From QHWK01 sp035315685 (lineage in GTDB: Bacteria > Acidobacteriota > Vicinamibacteria > Vicinamibacterales > CAVVIG01), in NCBI GenBank assembly GCA_035315685.1, contig DATFXR010000177.1, positions 1 to 37,847 on the forward strand: 37,847 nucleotides of DNA, in the 5' to 3' direction. Positions within the stretch are counted from its first letter, which is position 1. Each line of letters opens with the position of its first letter. This document shows positions 1 through 10,800 of this stretch, piece by piece. A program made the position numbers and the translations under genes. The notes beneath the pieces are model-generated. The model saw nothing but the letters and a program-made list of their open reading frames with translations. It made no database searches and was not told the DNA's origin.

Positions 1-2
1 CC

Positions 3-1607
3 GGCACCGTGCTCTCCGGCGGGCGGCTGACCGGCACGGGCCTCCTGGCTACGGTGGACAACAACCCCAACTCGCAGGAGCTGCCGTATCACAAGTTCAC
101 GCTGTCCGGCGACGCGACGTATCTTCTGCACGGCGCGCTCGGCAGTCACGAATTCCAGGCCGGCGGGTTCTGGCAGAACGTCCACGAGGAATTCACGATC
201 CACTATCCCGCCAACGGATTCTCGTTCGAGGACGACGTCCTGAAAGACGCCGCGAATCCCGCTGCCGGCGTGACGCCGTTTCATCGGGAGATCTTCGACG
301 TCCCATCGGTGACGATGGCGTTGGGACGTAGTCGCAACGCGGCCGCGTACGTGCAGGATAACTGGCAACCGTCCCGCCGTCTCACCGCAAACATCGGCCT
401 GCGTGTCGAGTCGGTGAGCCGCACGGATCTGAAGTTCAACGTCACGTCAGAGGATGCCACCCAGCTCGTGCCGCGCCTTGGTGCGACCTACATGCTGACC
501 CAGGACGGCAGGAACACGATTCGCGGGACGTTCGGCAGGTATCTCGAAGTGCTGTCGGCCGGCAGCGCCTCCGTCGGTGCGACGGCGGCCGGGTTCAAAG
601 ACACCTACGACCTCAACCGCGACGGAAGCTTCAGCACGGTGTTCACGACGCCGGCGTCGAGCGCGGTCGCGGCCGATCGCGTGATCGACCCTGCGTATCA
701 TCAGCCGTACGCCGACGAGGTGTCGGTCGGCTACCGGCGGCAGCTGCCGTCGCTCGTCAGCCTCGACGTCACCTGGCTGCACCGGGAGACGAAAGACCGG
801 CCGGTGCTGATCGACATCAACGGCATCTACGAAGATGGCGTGTTCAAGGGTTACAGGAATCCGAATTTCAACCAGATTTATCTGGTCACCAACAACCAGT
901 GGAACTGGCTCGTCTACTCCGGGCTGGATGTCTCGATTGCCAAGCAGGGCGGCCGCGTGCAGTGGCTCGCGAGCTACAACCATCAATGGCGGCACGTGGC
1001 CGGGACGTTCGTGCCGAACGATCCCGCCTCGTTCATTCAGCCCGATGCGTTCCCGAATGACAAGGGCATCGGCACCACGCGCGCGCCGCTGTCGGTGCCG
1101 ATCGAGTCGAACAGCCTGTCCGGCACCTACATGGCCGGTTCAGGACAATGGCGCGACAACGTCGTCAGCCTGAGCGGCAACGTGCTCGGTCCGTGGAGTC
1201 TCCGCGTCGCGCCGGCGATCACGTATCAGGATGGTCTGTGGTCGGGGCCGGTCGTCACGAGGATTTCCGCGCCCGACCCCGCCTTCGGTCCGACGACGGT
1301 CGTCCTCAGCAACGGACGCGTCGTGTCGAATCCGCTCGCCACGACGATCCGCTTTGCTTACCCGACGCGCGGCGACGGGCAGTTCGCGCTGCAGGGGACG
1401 TTCAGCGTCAACGTGCAGGTGTCGCGGGAGTTCGCGTTCGGCGAGCGCAAGCTCGTGGCGTCGTTGTCCGGCTTCAACCTCACGAACGCCGATGCGCCGC
1501 TCCAGCTCGCTCAGGGCGGGAACCAGCAGTACAGCAGCACGTATCAGCAGGGCATCATCGTCCAGCCGCCGCGCGCGGCGCAGGTGCTCGTCCGGTTCCT
1601 GTTCTAA
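3..1607 (+). CDS. TonB-dependent receptor (Oar-like), C-terminal part, cut by window edge
   Basis: The frame is open from the left edge, so the signal peptide, carboxypeptidase-regulatory domain and plug lie outside the window. What remains is about 534 residues of outer-membrane beta-barrel: alternating aromatic/polar strands, AAYVQDNWQPS (typical of Oar-type barrels), NGIYEDGVFKGY, and a C-terminal VLVRFLF ending in Phe, as barrel-assembly signals do. It aligns along its length with the receptor at 34203-37150, sharing for example NDPASFIQPDAF against NDPAAFIQPNAF and the SNGRVVSNPLATTIRFAY region. The family imports large substrates such as glycan fragments or siderophores across the outer membrane using TonB energy; the substrate cannot be read here. 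The stop lies 13 bases before the first propeller kinase, so transport and sensing are probably co-expressed. The GTG at 9 is unlikely to be the true start. Confidence 0.93.
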   Translation, partial: GTVLSGGRLTGTGLLATVDNNPNSQELPYHKFTLSGDATYLLHGALGSHEFQAGGFWQNVHEEFTIHYPANGFSFEDDVLKDAANPAAGVTPFHREIFDVPSVTMALGRSRNAAAYVQDNWQPSRRLTANIGLRVESVSRTDLKFNVTSEDATQLVPRLGATYMLTQDGRNTIRGTFGRYLEVLSAGSASVGATAAGFKDTYDLNRDGSFSTVFTTPASSAVAADRVIDPAYHQPYADEVSVGYRRQLPSLVSLDVTWLHRETKDRPVLIDINGIYEDGVFKGYRNPNFNQIYLVTNNQWNWLVYSGLDVSIAKQGGRVQWLASYNHQWRHVAGTFVPNDPASFIQPDAFPNDKGIGTTRAPLSVPIESNSLSGTYMAGSGQWRDNVVSLSGNVLGPWSLRVAPAITYQDGLWSGPVVTRISAPDPAFGPTTVVLSNGRVVSNPLATTIRFAYPTRGDGQFALQGTFSVNVQVSREFAFGERKLVASLSGFNLTNADAPLQLAQGGNQQYSSTYQQGIIVQPPRAAQVLVRFLF

Positions 1608-1620
1608 GCCCAGGCGGGTG

Positions 1621-4600
1621 ATGGATCCTCCACGGCTACGAGGTCGACGACTTGTGGTACGCACCACGCTGGTGGCGGCCTTGCTGGCGTCGTGGTGCCA
1701 GTCTGCGCTCGCGCTGAATCCGGCGCTCGACGTCAGTCAGTACGCGCACACCGCGTGGAAGATCCGCGACGGCTACTTCAAAGGCTACATCACCTCGTTC
1801 GCGCAGACCGCCGACGGGTATCTGTGGCTCGGATCGGAATTCGGGCTGATGCGCTTCGACGGCGTGCGATTCGTCGCGTGGCAGCCGCCAACCGGTCAGT
1901 CGCTTCCTACCAGCTACATTCGAAGCCTGCTCGCCGCCAGTGACGGCACGCTGTGGATCGGCACGATGAGAGGGATGGCGAGTCTCAAAGACGGCACGCT
2001 GACGCGCTATCAGCAGCTCGACGGACAGACGATCAATGCGCTCCTCGAGGGTCGTGAGGGAACTGTCTGGATCGGCAGTTCGACGGTGTCGAATGAAGGG
2101 AGACTTTGCGCCGTTCGGAAGAGCATTCTCGAGTGCGAGGCGGGGGATGGTCGCTGGGGCTCGGGAATTTTCTCCTTGTATCAGGACCGCAGCGGGACTC
2201 TCTGGGTCGAAGCGATGACCGGGCTGTGGCGTTGGAAGCCCGGGCCTCCGAGGCTACACCGTCTCGCTAGTGCGCTGATGGTCACCCTGGAGAATCTCGC
2301 CGAAGACGATGACGGCACACTCCTGATCGGAGGGCTCCCGGGAATCCAGCGACTCGCTGCCGGAAGTGACGAGGCGGAGTATCTCCGGGGTCGAACCCGG
2401 CAGTTGGACGTGACCCGGCTGCGCCGCGATCGCGATGGCGGTCTCTGGATCGGCACGGCGGACAGCGGCCTCTTCCACCTTCACGAGGGGCGGCTCGATC
2501 AGTTTGCCCAAGCTGAGGGCCTCTCGGCAAGTCTTGTCAACAGGCTATTCGAGGATCGCGAAGGAAATATCTGGGTCGCCACGGCGCAGGGCCTCGATCG
2601 CTTTCGCGAGCTTGCTGTCCGGACGATGACCGTCAAGCAAGGTCTGTCGAGCGACAGCGTAGCATCCGTACAGGCGTCAACGGATCACAGCGTCTGGCTT
2701 GCTACCGCCGGCGGCTTGAACAGGTGGATGAGCGACCACGTTCAAGCGTACGGCAACCCCCGTGCTCGGGTCGCGCGAAGCAGTGAGCACATCACCTCTC
2801 TTTTTCAAAGTCCTCGCGGACGAATCTGGGTGGCCACGCTTGATGGGCTGGTGTACGTGCAGAGCGACCGTTTGATTTCTGTGGACGGCACGCCCGCAGG
2901 CAACCTGTATTCTTTCGCCGAGGACGCGGCGGGCAATTTGTGGTTCGCCAATCAGGAACACGGTCTTGTTCGATTGTCGTCTCATCACGACCTCGTGCAA
3001 ATTCCCTGGGCTCGGCTGGGTCGTAGCGATCATGCAGTGCAGCTGCTCGCCGATGGCATGCGTGGCGGCCTGTGGCTCGGATTCTTTGAGGGCGGCATCG
3101 CGTATTTTGCAGACGGGGAAATTCGCGCCTCCTACGGTGTTGCCGATGGGCTGGGCGAGGGCTTTGTCAGTGATCTTCAGCTTGACCAGGACGGTGCGCT
3201 CTGGGTCTCTACAGGCGGTGGACTGAGCCGGTTGAAGGACGGCCGCGTCACTACGCTGACCAGTAGGAATGGGCTTCCCTGTGACGGCGTACATTGGCTG
3301 ATCAAAGACGATACGGATTCGGTCTGGCTCTACACGGTCTGCGGCCTCGTGCGTATGCCTCGATCCGATCTCGACGCGTGGAGTGCTGATCCGAAGCGGG
3401 CCATTCAGGCGATGGTGTTCGACGTCTCCGACGGAGTAAGGCTGATTTCGGTTCTTGGCGCTGGCGGCTACACCCCTCGCGTCACCAAGGCCTCGGACGG
3501 TCGGTTGTGGTTCTTGACTGGAGACGGCGTGAGCGTCCTGGATCCACGCCACCTGCCGTTCAACCGTCTTCCGCCGCCGGTGCAGATCGAGCGGATTACC
3601 GCCGACCGCCGCGGCGTGGAGTTAGACGCAGCGCGTCGTGCGACGCTGCCCGCGCTGACGCGCGACCTGGAGATCGAGTACACGGCGCTCAGCCTGGTCG
3701 CGCCAGAGAAGAATCAGTTCCGTTACAAGCTCGAAGGCTTCGACAGCGAGTGGCAGGACGTCGGCAATCGCCGGCAGGCGTACTACACCAATCTTCCACC
3801 GCGGAATTACCGATTCCGCGTCGTCGCCAGCAACAACAGCGGCGTGTGGAACGAGACCGGCGCCGCGCTCGATTTCTCGATCGCGCCAGCCTATTACCAG
3901 ACGACCTGGTTCCGCGCGTCGGCGGTGATCGCGGCTCTGGCCCTGTTGTGGGCCGCGTATCAGTACCGTGTCCGGCAACTTGCGCACGTGTTCGACGCAC
4001 GCCTGCAGGAGCGCGTCAACGAGCGGACGCGCATCGCGCGCGAGCTCCACGACACGCTGCTGCAAAGCTTTCACGGCCTGTTGTTCCGCTTCCAGGCGGC
4101 GAATAACCTGCTCCCCGATCGTGTGGCCGAAGCGCAGCAACATTTCGAGCACGCGATCGATCAGGCGGCGCAAGCGATCGCAGAAGGACGCGACGCGGTG
4201 CAGAACCTGCGCGCGTCGACGTCAGTCACCAACGATCTCGCGGAGGCGATCAGCACGCTCGGCGCCGAGCTCGCCGCCGCGCAAACGCCTGACACGAAGA
4301 CCAAGCCGGCCGTGGTTGACGTCGCGGTCGAGGGCACGTCACGCGATCTCCATCCAATCGTCCGGGACGACATCTATCGGATCGCGGGCGAGGCGCTGCG
4401 CAACGCGTTCCGCCACGCCCGCGCGCGCCACATCGAGGTCCGGGTCCGCTACGACGACGATCGGCTGCAGGTACGCGTGCGGGACGATGGAACAGGAATC
4501 GATGCGGCGGTGCGCGACGACCAGCGCCCGGGACATTTCGGCCTGCCGGGCATGCGCGAGCGTGCCGAGCTCGCCGGCGGCCATCTCACGGTGTGGAGCG

Positions 4601-4716
4601 AGGTGGGGCTCGGCACGGAGGTCGAGCTGACGATTCCTGCAGCCGCGGCCTACGCGACGCCGCGGGCGCGCGGCCGCGCCTGGCTGTTTACGAAGAGAGC
4701 GAGCACGCGTTCGTGA
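1621..4716 (+). CDS. Propeller sensor histidine kinase 1 (Reg_prop / Y_Y_Y / HisKA_3 / HATPase_c)
   Basis: The predicted protein has 1031 residues. A Sec signal peptide (about 1-33, ending SALA) exports a long periplasmic region of two-component-regulator propeller repeats (DGTLWIGT, EGTVWIGS, EGNIWVAT and others, to about residue 680). A Y_Y_Y domain (about 683-756, with LEGFDSEWQDVGNRR) and one membrane helix (about 762-784) follow. The cytoplasmic part has a HisKA_3 dimerisation region with phospho-acceptor H810 in RELHDTLLQ; the HDxxxQ pattern is the known phosphatase motif of this family. HATPase_c has its N-box at N928 and GHFGLPGMRER. ATG 1621 is chosen because it directly precedes the signal peptide and follows an AGGCGGG site; GTG 1618 is possible. 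The stop overlaps the next kinase's start by 4 bases. Paralogous to the kinases at 4713, 7850 and 31109. The ligand is unknown; the neighbouring receptor suggests a periplasmic nutrient. Confidence 0.95.
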   Translation: MDPPRLRGRRLVVRTTLVAALLASWCQSALALNPALDVSQYAHTAWKIRDGYFKGYITSFAQTADGYLWLGSEFGLMRFDGVRFVAWQPPTGQSLPTSYIRSLLAASDGTLWIGTMRGMASLKDGTLTRYQQLDGQTINALLEGREGTVWIGSSTVSNEGRLCAVRKSILECEAGDGRWGSGIFSLYQDRSGTLWVEAMTGLWRWKPGPPRLHRLASALMVTLENLAEDDDGTLLIGGLPGIQRLAAGSDEAEYLRGRTRQLDVTRLRRDRDGGLWIGTADSGLFHLHEGRLDQFAQAEGLSASLVNRLFEDREGNIWVATAQGLDRFRELAVRTMTVKQGLSSDSVASVQASTDHSVWLATAGGLNRWMSDHVQAYGNPRARVARSSEHITSLFQSPRGRIWVATLDGLVYVQSDRLISVDGTPAGNLYSFAEDAAGNLWFANQEHGLVRLSSHHDLVQIPWARLGRSDHAVQLLADGMRGGLWLGFFEGGIAYFADGEIRASYGVADGLGEGFVSDLQLDQDGALWVSTGGGLSRLKDGRVTTLTSRNGLPCDGVHWLIKDDTDSVWLYTVCGLVRMPRSDLDAWSADPKRAIQAMVFDVSDGVRLISVLGAGGYTPRVTKASDGRLWFLTGDGVSVLDPRHLPFNRLPPPVQIERITADRRGVELDAARRATLPALTRDLEIEYTALSLVAPEKNQFRYKLEGFDSEWQDVGNRRQAYYTNLPPRNYRFRVVASNNSGVWNETGAALDFSIAPAYYQTTWFRASAVIAALALLWAAYQYRVRQLAHVFDARLQERVNERTRIARELHDTLLQSFHGLLFRFQAANNLLPDRVAEAQQHFEHAIDQAAQAIAEGRDAVQNLRASTSVTNDLAEAISTLGAELAAAQTPDTKTKPAVVDVAVEGTSRDLHPIVRDDIYRIAGEALRNAFRHARARHIEVRVRYDDDRLQVRVRDDGTGIDAAVRDDQRPGHFGLPGMRERAELAGGHLTVWSEVGLGTEVELTIPAAAAYATPRARGRAWLFTKRASTRS

Positions 4717-7700
4717 AGACGACCTGCGGACGCGGGCGGATCGTCGTGGCGGGGCCCGTGCTGGCGTCGCTGCTGGCGTGGTCCTCGTCTGCGCTCGCGC
4801 TGAATCCGGCGCTCGACGTCAGTCAGTACGCGCACACGGCGTGGAGAATCCGCGAGGGCTTTGCCAAAGGGGTCATCGCCGCCATCGCGCAGACGCTCGA
4901 CGGCTATCTGTGGCTCGGCACCGACGCCGGTCTCTATCGCTTCGATGGAATCAAGAGCGTCGCCTGGCAGCCGCCATCCGATCAATATCTGCCGTCCGAC
5001 ACGATCACCCACCTCCTGGCGGCCCGTGACGGAACGCTGTGGATTGGCACTGCCAAAGGCCTCGTCAGCTGGAAGGCAGGGAGGCTCACGCAGTATGTCG
5101 AGCTGGCCGGGCGTCGCATCGGCAGGCTTGTCGAGGATCGTGAGGGTTCGATCTGGATGCCCAGCGCTGCTGGCGAGTGGACGCTCTGCGAGATTAGGAA
5201 CGGTGGCGTCCGATGCCATGGCGGCGATGGCGGCCCCGGTGCTGGCGTCATCGGACTGCATCAGGACGGCAGGGGCACTCTGTGGGCGGGAACCTCCAAT
5301 GGGCTGTGGCGTTGGAAGCCAGGCGCGCCGCGATTCTATCCGCAGCCTGCGCAGCTAAACGGAATCCAGGGTTTCGCTGACGGCGATGACGGTGCGCTCC
5401 TTGTTTCTGAGGTCGGCGGCCTCAGACGATTCGTCGATGGCAAAGCGGAGATGGTTCATCCTTTTCCTGCATCGATGCAGCAGTTCGATCTCAACAAGCT
5501 GCTTCGAGATCGCGACGGCGGCATCTGGGTCGGCGGCACTATCGGTAGTGGACTGCTGCACGTTCACAAGGGCATGCGCGATGCATTTGCGGAGCCGGAC
5601 GGCCTGTCTGGCGACGGCGTCACCGCGTTGTTCGAGGATCGCGAAGGCAGCGTGTGGGTCGCGACGCGCGACGGACTCGACCGGTTTCACGACACGGCAG
5701 TCGCGACGCTGTCTGTGCGTCAGGGCCTGTCGAACGCTGCCGTGCAATCGATCCTCGCGGCGAAGGATGGCAGCGTATGGCTCGGTACGTCCGACGGACT
5801 CGACAGATGGAAGAACGGCAGCATGACGGCGTACGGCGGCCAGCGCGGGCGGGCCGCTTCAGCCAGCGGACAGAGCGCTTCCCGCAACGTCCGGGTGATC
5901 ACAGGGCGCGGGCTGCCCTCGGGTCCCGTGGCGTCGCTCTTTCAAGATCGCCTCGGACGCGTGTGGCTCTCGACGCGTCGCAGTGTCGGCTATCTCGACG
6001 GCGACCACGTTGTTCCCGTCGCCGGCCTCCCTGGAGGGCCCACTCGCGGCATGGTGGAGGACGACGAGCACTTCTGGTTCGCCAGTTGGAAACTTGGTCT
6101 GTTTCGCGTTTCCCCTGACGCTCGCCAAATCCAGGCGACACCCTGGGCAGGGCTGAAAAATCGGGACCAGCCTTCGGCTGTCGCGGCGGAATCGACACAG
6201 AAGGGCGTATGGGTCGGGTTTGTCCAGGGTGGCATCGTCCATTTCGCCGACGGCCAGGTCCGTGCATCGTTCGGTCCTCGCGAAGGACTGCCGGAGGGAA
6301 CGGTTCGGCATCTTCGCCTCGCGCCGGACGGCGCATTGTGGGCCGCGACAGAAGGCGGGCTCAGCCGTGTGAAAGACGCTCGCGTGGCCACGTTGAACAG
6401 CGGAGCCGGGTTGCCGTGCGACGCCGTTCAATGGCTGGTCGAAGACGACGCGCGATCGTTCTGGCTGGGCATGCGTTGTGGCCTCGTGCGGATTGAGGGT
6501 GCTGAGATGGATGCGTGGGCAGTCTCGAGCGAAAAGCGCCACCACGTAACCCGAACCACAGTGTTCGATTCAGCCGACGGATTCAGGACCTATGTCGGAA
6601 CGTACCCCGCTGAACCGGCCGTCAAAGCGGCCGACGGAAGGCTGTGGTTCATTTCTCCCGGTGGCGTCAGCGTCGTCGACCCGCACCACCTGCCGTTCAA
6701 CACGCTGCCGCCGCCCGTACACGTCGAGCAGATCACGGCCGACCGCAGGACCTACGAGGTGTCGCCAGCGACGGCTGGTCACATGAGCCTGCCGCCGCTC
6801 GTGCGCGACCTGGAGATCGACTACACCGCGCTCAGCCTCGTCGCGTCCGAGAAGAACCGTTTTCGCTACAAGCTCGAAGGCTTCGACGCCGACTGGCAGG
6901 AGGTCGGCAATCGTCGGCAGGCGTTCTACACGAATCTTCCTCCACGTCAGTACCGGTTCCGCGTGATTGCGTCGAACAACAACGGCGTGTGGAACGAGAC
7001 CGGCGCCGCGCTCGACCTCTCGATCGCGCCGGCGTACTACCAGATGACGTGGTTCCGCGCGTCGGCGGTGCTCGCGGCTCTGGCCCTGCTGTGGGCGGCA
7101 TATGAGTACCGGGTCCGGCAGCTCGCGCACGTGTTCGACGCGCGGCTGCAGGAGCGCGTCAACGAGCGGACGCGCATCGCCCGCGAGCTGCACGATACGC
7201 TGCTGCAAAGTTTCCACGGGCTGTTGTTCCGCTTCCAGGCGGCGACCAACATGCTCCCCGAGTCCGACGTCAAACAGAAATTCGAGAGCGCGATCGATCA
7301 GGCGGCGCAGGCGATCGCTGAAGGACGCGATGCGGTGCAGAACCTGCGTGGCTCCACTACTGTCACCAACGACCTCGCCGAGGCGCTCAGCACGCTCGGC
7401 GGCGAGCTCGCGTCGGCGCAATCGCAGGCGGCGAATGCGAATCCGACGGTCGTCGATGTCGCCGTCGAAGGCACATCGCGGGATCTCCATCCGATCGTCC
7501 GCGACGACATCTATCGGATCGCCGGCGAGGCGCTGCGCAATGCGTTTCGCCACGCCCACGCACGCCACATCGAAGTCAGAATTCGCTACGACGACCCGCA
7601 GCTGCAGGTCCGCGTACGAGACGATGGCAAGGGGATCGACGCCGCCGTGCGCGACGACCAGCGGCCGGGACATTTCGGCATGCCTGGCATGCGCGAGCGT

Positions 7701-7853
7701 GCCGAGCTCGTCGGCGGTAAGCTCGAGGTGTGGAGCGAGGTGGGGCTCGGCACCGAAGTCGACCTGAGGATTCCAGCCGCCGCCGCATACGCGGCGCCCG
7801 GCGCGCGCCCCCGCCGGTGGCTGTCACTCAAAGGAGCTGGAGCGGATTCGTGA
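4713..7853 (+). CDS. Propeller sensor histidine kinase 2 (Reg_prop / Y_Y_Y / HisKA_3 / HATPase_c)
   Basis: The predicted protein has 1046 residues and the same architecture as kinase 1: signal peptide ending SSALA, the shared ALNPALDVSQYAHTAW motif, propeller repeats with xxLWxGT/xxVWVAT cores, a Y_Y_Y domain (LEGFDADWQEVGNRR), one membrane helix, a HisKA_3 box with H827 in RELHDTLLQ, and an ATPase domain with N943 in the N-box and GHFGMPGMRER. The start is GTG 4713, forming a GTGA overlap with the preceding stop. Longer in-frame starts inside kinase 1 would put an implausible leader before the signal peptide. The kinase half is nearly the same as kinase 1, while the propeller has diverged, which fits duplication followed by a change in ligand. 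It probably phosphorylates and dephosphorylates the regulator at 10984. No substrate can be assigned. Confidence 0.95.
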   Translation: MKTTCGRGRIVVAGPVLASLLAWSSSALALNPALDVSQYAHTAWRIREGFAKGVIAAIAQTLDGYLWLGTDAGLYRFDGIKSVAWQPPSDQYLPSDTITHLLAARDGTLWIGTAKGLVSWKAGRLTQYVELAGRRIGRLVEDREGSIWMPSAAGEWTLCEIRNGGVRCHGGDGGPGAGVIGLHQDGRGTLWAGTSNGLWRWKPGAPRFYPQPAQLNGIQGFADGDDGALLVSEVGGLRRFVDGKAEMVHPFPASMQQFDLNKLLRDRDGGIWVGGTIGSGLLHVHKGMRDAFAEPDGLSGDGVTALFEDREGSVWVATRDGLDRFHDTAVATLSVRQGLSNAAVQSILAAKDGSVWLGTSDGLDRWKNGSMTAYGGQRGRAASASGQSASRNVRVITGRGLPSGPVASLFQDRLGRVWLSTRRSVGYLDGDHVVPVAGLPGGPTRGMVEDDEHFWFASWKLGLFRVSPDARQIQATPWAGLKNRDQPSAVAAESTQKGVWVGFVQGGIVHFADGQVRASFGPREGLPEGTVRHLRLAPDGALWAATEGGLSRVKDARVATLNSGAGLPCDAVQWLVEDDARSFWLGMRCGLVRIEGAEMDAWAVSSEKRHHVTRTTVFDSADGFRTYVGTYPAEPAVKAADGRLWFISPGGVSVVDPHHLPFNTLPPPVHVEQITADRRTYEVSPATAGHMSLPPLVRDLEIDYTALSLVASEKNRFRYKLEGFDADWQEVGNRRQAFYTNLPPRQYRFRVIASNNNGVWNETGAALDLSIAPAYYQMTWFRASAVLAALALLWAAYEYRVRQLAHVFDARLQERVNERTRIARELHDTLLQSFHGLLFRFQAATNMLPESDVKQKFESAIDQAAQAIAEGRDAVQNLRGSTTVTNDLAEALSTLGGELASAQSQAANANPTVVDVAVEGTSRDLHPIVRDDIYRIAGEALRNAFRHAHARHIEVRIRYDDPQLQVRVRDDGKGIDAAVRDDQRPGHFGMPGMRERAELVGGKLEVWSEVGLGTEVDLRIPAAAAYAAPGARPRRWLSLKGAGADS

Positions 7854-10800
7854 CGAGGACGCGTCGACGCGAACGAGCGATCGTCGCCGTGGGCGCCCTG
7901 CTCGCGTCGCTGCTGCTGGCCTGCGTGCCGCCCGCGTTTGCGTTGAATCCGGCGCTCGACGTCACCCAGTACGTCCACAACGCGTGGAGAATCCGCGAAG
8001 GGTTCACGAAGGGATCCATCACCTCGTTCGCGCAGACGGCGGACGGCTATATCTGGCTCGGCACGGAGTTCGGCCTGCTCCGCTTCGACGGCGTGCGGAC
8101 AGTTCCCTGGCAGCCGCCGCAGGGTCAGAGTCTTCCCTCGACGTACATCATGGCCCTGCTCGCCGCGAACGACGGGACGCTCTGGATCGCCACGCTGGAC
8201 GGCGTGGTGAGCTGGAAGTCCGGAGCGCTCACCGTGTACCCGGAGCTCGCCGGAATCTATGTGTCGAAGTTCCTCGAGGATCGCAGCGGCGCGATCTGGC
8301 TCGCCGGGCAGACGATCGGAAAGCTGACGGGCCGGCTCTGCTCGATCCGCAGCGGCGCCATCCAGTGCGACGGGGCAGATGGCAGCCTGGGGATAGGGGT
8401 CGGCGAACTGTACCAGGATGGCGAGGGCAGCCTCTGGGTGGGAACATCGCTGGGATTCTGGCGATGGGCGCCCGGTCCGCGGCAGTTCTTTGCGGTGCCG
8501 GGCCAGCCGAACGGCATTCGAGGCGTCGCCGAAGACGACGATGGCGCGTTGGTGGTTCCGACGCGCGGCACCATCAGGTTCTTTGCGCATGGCGCGGAAA
8601 TGCCGTCGCGGCAGACGCCCGCGCGCGCGCGGCCGTATCAGGTCACTCGAATGCTTCGCGATCGCGACGGCGGGCTGTGGATCGGCACGTCGGGCGGCGG
8701 CGTGGTCCACCTCCATCAAGGCAGGATGGACGTCTTCGGCCCCTCCGACGGCCTTTCGAGCGACGGGGCGCATGCCCTCTTCGAGGATCGCGAGGGCAAC
8801 GTCTGGGTCGCCACATCCGACGGCCTCGACCGCTTTCGCGAACCGGCCGTCGCCACGTTTGCCGTGGCGCAAGGCTTGTCGAGCGCGAACATCACGTCGG
8901 TGCTCGCCGCTCGCGACGGATCCGTGTGGCTGGGGTCCTCCGAAGGACTGAACCGGTGGCGCGACGGCCACAACACGATTTACCACGACCACCGCACGCT
9001 CGCGGCGATCGCGCCGTCGGACGGCGCCGACAACGTCCGCGAGATCGTCGGGCCGGGACTGCCGGCGCACGGCGTCCATTCGCTGGCGCAGGATCACCTG
9101 GGACGGGTCTGGGTATCGACGCGGGACGGTGTCGGCTTCATCGATCACGATCGGTTCACGCCGATCTCGGGCCTTCCGGCCGGCGAAAACGTCAATTTCG
9201 TCGCGGAAGACTCCGGGGGAACGGTGTGGGTCGCAAACTTCGACGGCAGCCTGTTCGAGATCGTCGAAGGAGGCGTCGCCCAGCGGGTCCCGCCGGCGAC
9301 GCTCGGGCATACCGATCCGGTGTCGGTGATCGCCGCCGATCCCGTGCGCGGGGGCGTCTGGCTCGGGTTCGCGCGCGGCGGCATCGCCTATTTCACCGGC
9401 GGTCAGGTGCGCGAGTCGTACGGCGGCGCGGACGGGTTGGGGGCGGGCCGTGTGACGTCGTTTCAGCTCGATCGCGACGGCACGTTGTGGGCCGCTACCG
9501 CACACGGGCTCAGCGTCGTGAAAGGCGGCCGCGTCACGACGCTGGCCGCGCGGCAGGGTCTGCCGTGCGATACGGTCCACTGGGCGATCGAAGACGACGC
9601 GCGAATGTTCTGGCTCTTCACGACGTGTGGTCTCGTGCGCGTTGCCCGCGATGATCTCGAGGGTGGACGAGTCCGGCGCACGACGGTCTACGACAATGGC
9701 GACGGCGTCAGGCTCGAGGCCAGCATCGGCAGCTACAACCCGCTCGTCTCGAAATCGGCCGACGGCCGGATCTGGTTCAGGACGGTCGTCGGCGTCAGCG
9801 TGATCGATCCTCGTCGTTTGCCGCTCAACTCGATTCCGCCGCCGGTGCACGTCGAGCGTATCGCAGCAGATCGGACGAACTACGATGCGGGTTCCACCGG
9901 GCCGACGCCAGTGCGCCTGCCGGCGCTGACGCGCGATCTGCAAATCGACTACACGGCGCTCAGCTTCGTCGCGCCGGAGAAGGTGCGGTTCCGCTACACG
10001 CTCGAGGGCTTCGATCGCGACTGGCAGGACGTCGGCAATCGTCGGCAGGCCTTCTACACCAATCTTCCGCCGGGCAGCTATCGCTTCCGGGTCAGCGCGA
10101 GCAACAACAGCGGCGTATGGAACGACGCCGGCGCAGCACTCGACCTGTCGATCGCGCCAGCGTATTATCAGACCGCCTGGTTCCGCGCGGCGGCCGCTTT
10201 CGGTGTCATGGCGCTGCTCTGGATGCTGTATCAGTACCGCCTACGCCTGGTCGCGCATGAATTCGACGCGCGGCTGCAGGAGCGGGTCAACGAGCGGACC
10301 CGCATCGCCCGGGAGCTTCACGACACCTTGCTGCAGGGTTTCCACGGTCTGCTGTTCCGCTTCCAGGCCGTCAGCAACATGCTGCCGGCACGTCCCGTCG
10401 AAGCAAAACAGCAGCTCGACGGCGCGATCGATCAAGTGGCGCAGGCGATCACCGAGGGGCGCGACGCGGTGCAGAACCTGCGCGCATCGACGACCATCAC
10501 CAACGATCTGGCCGAGGCGATCAGCACGCTCGCCGCGGAGCTCGGGGCCGCTGCCGTCACCGACTCGAATGCGAGTCCGGCCGTCGTCGACGTCGAAGTC
10601 GAAGGCACACCGCGGCATCTCCGTCCGATTCTGCGCGACGATGTCTACCGGATCGCCGGCGAGGCGCTGCGCAATGCGCTTCGCTATGCCCATGCGCGCC
10701 GCATCGAAGTGGAGCTCCGCTACGACGAGCGGCAGCTGCAGGTACGTGTTCGGGACGACGGCAGGGGCATCGATCCGGCAGTGCGCGACGATCGGCGCCC

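Noticed and set aside
7586..9943. A 785-codon open frame on the minus strand opposite kinases 2 and 3
   Set aside because: It is antisense to well-supported kinase codons, Arg/Asp/Ala-rich with no recognisable domain, and typical of the stop-poor antisense frames of GC-rich DNA.
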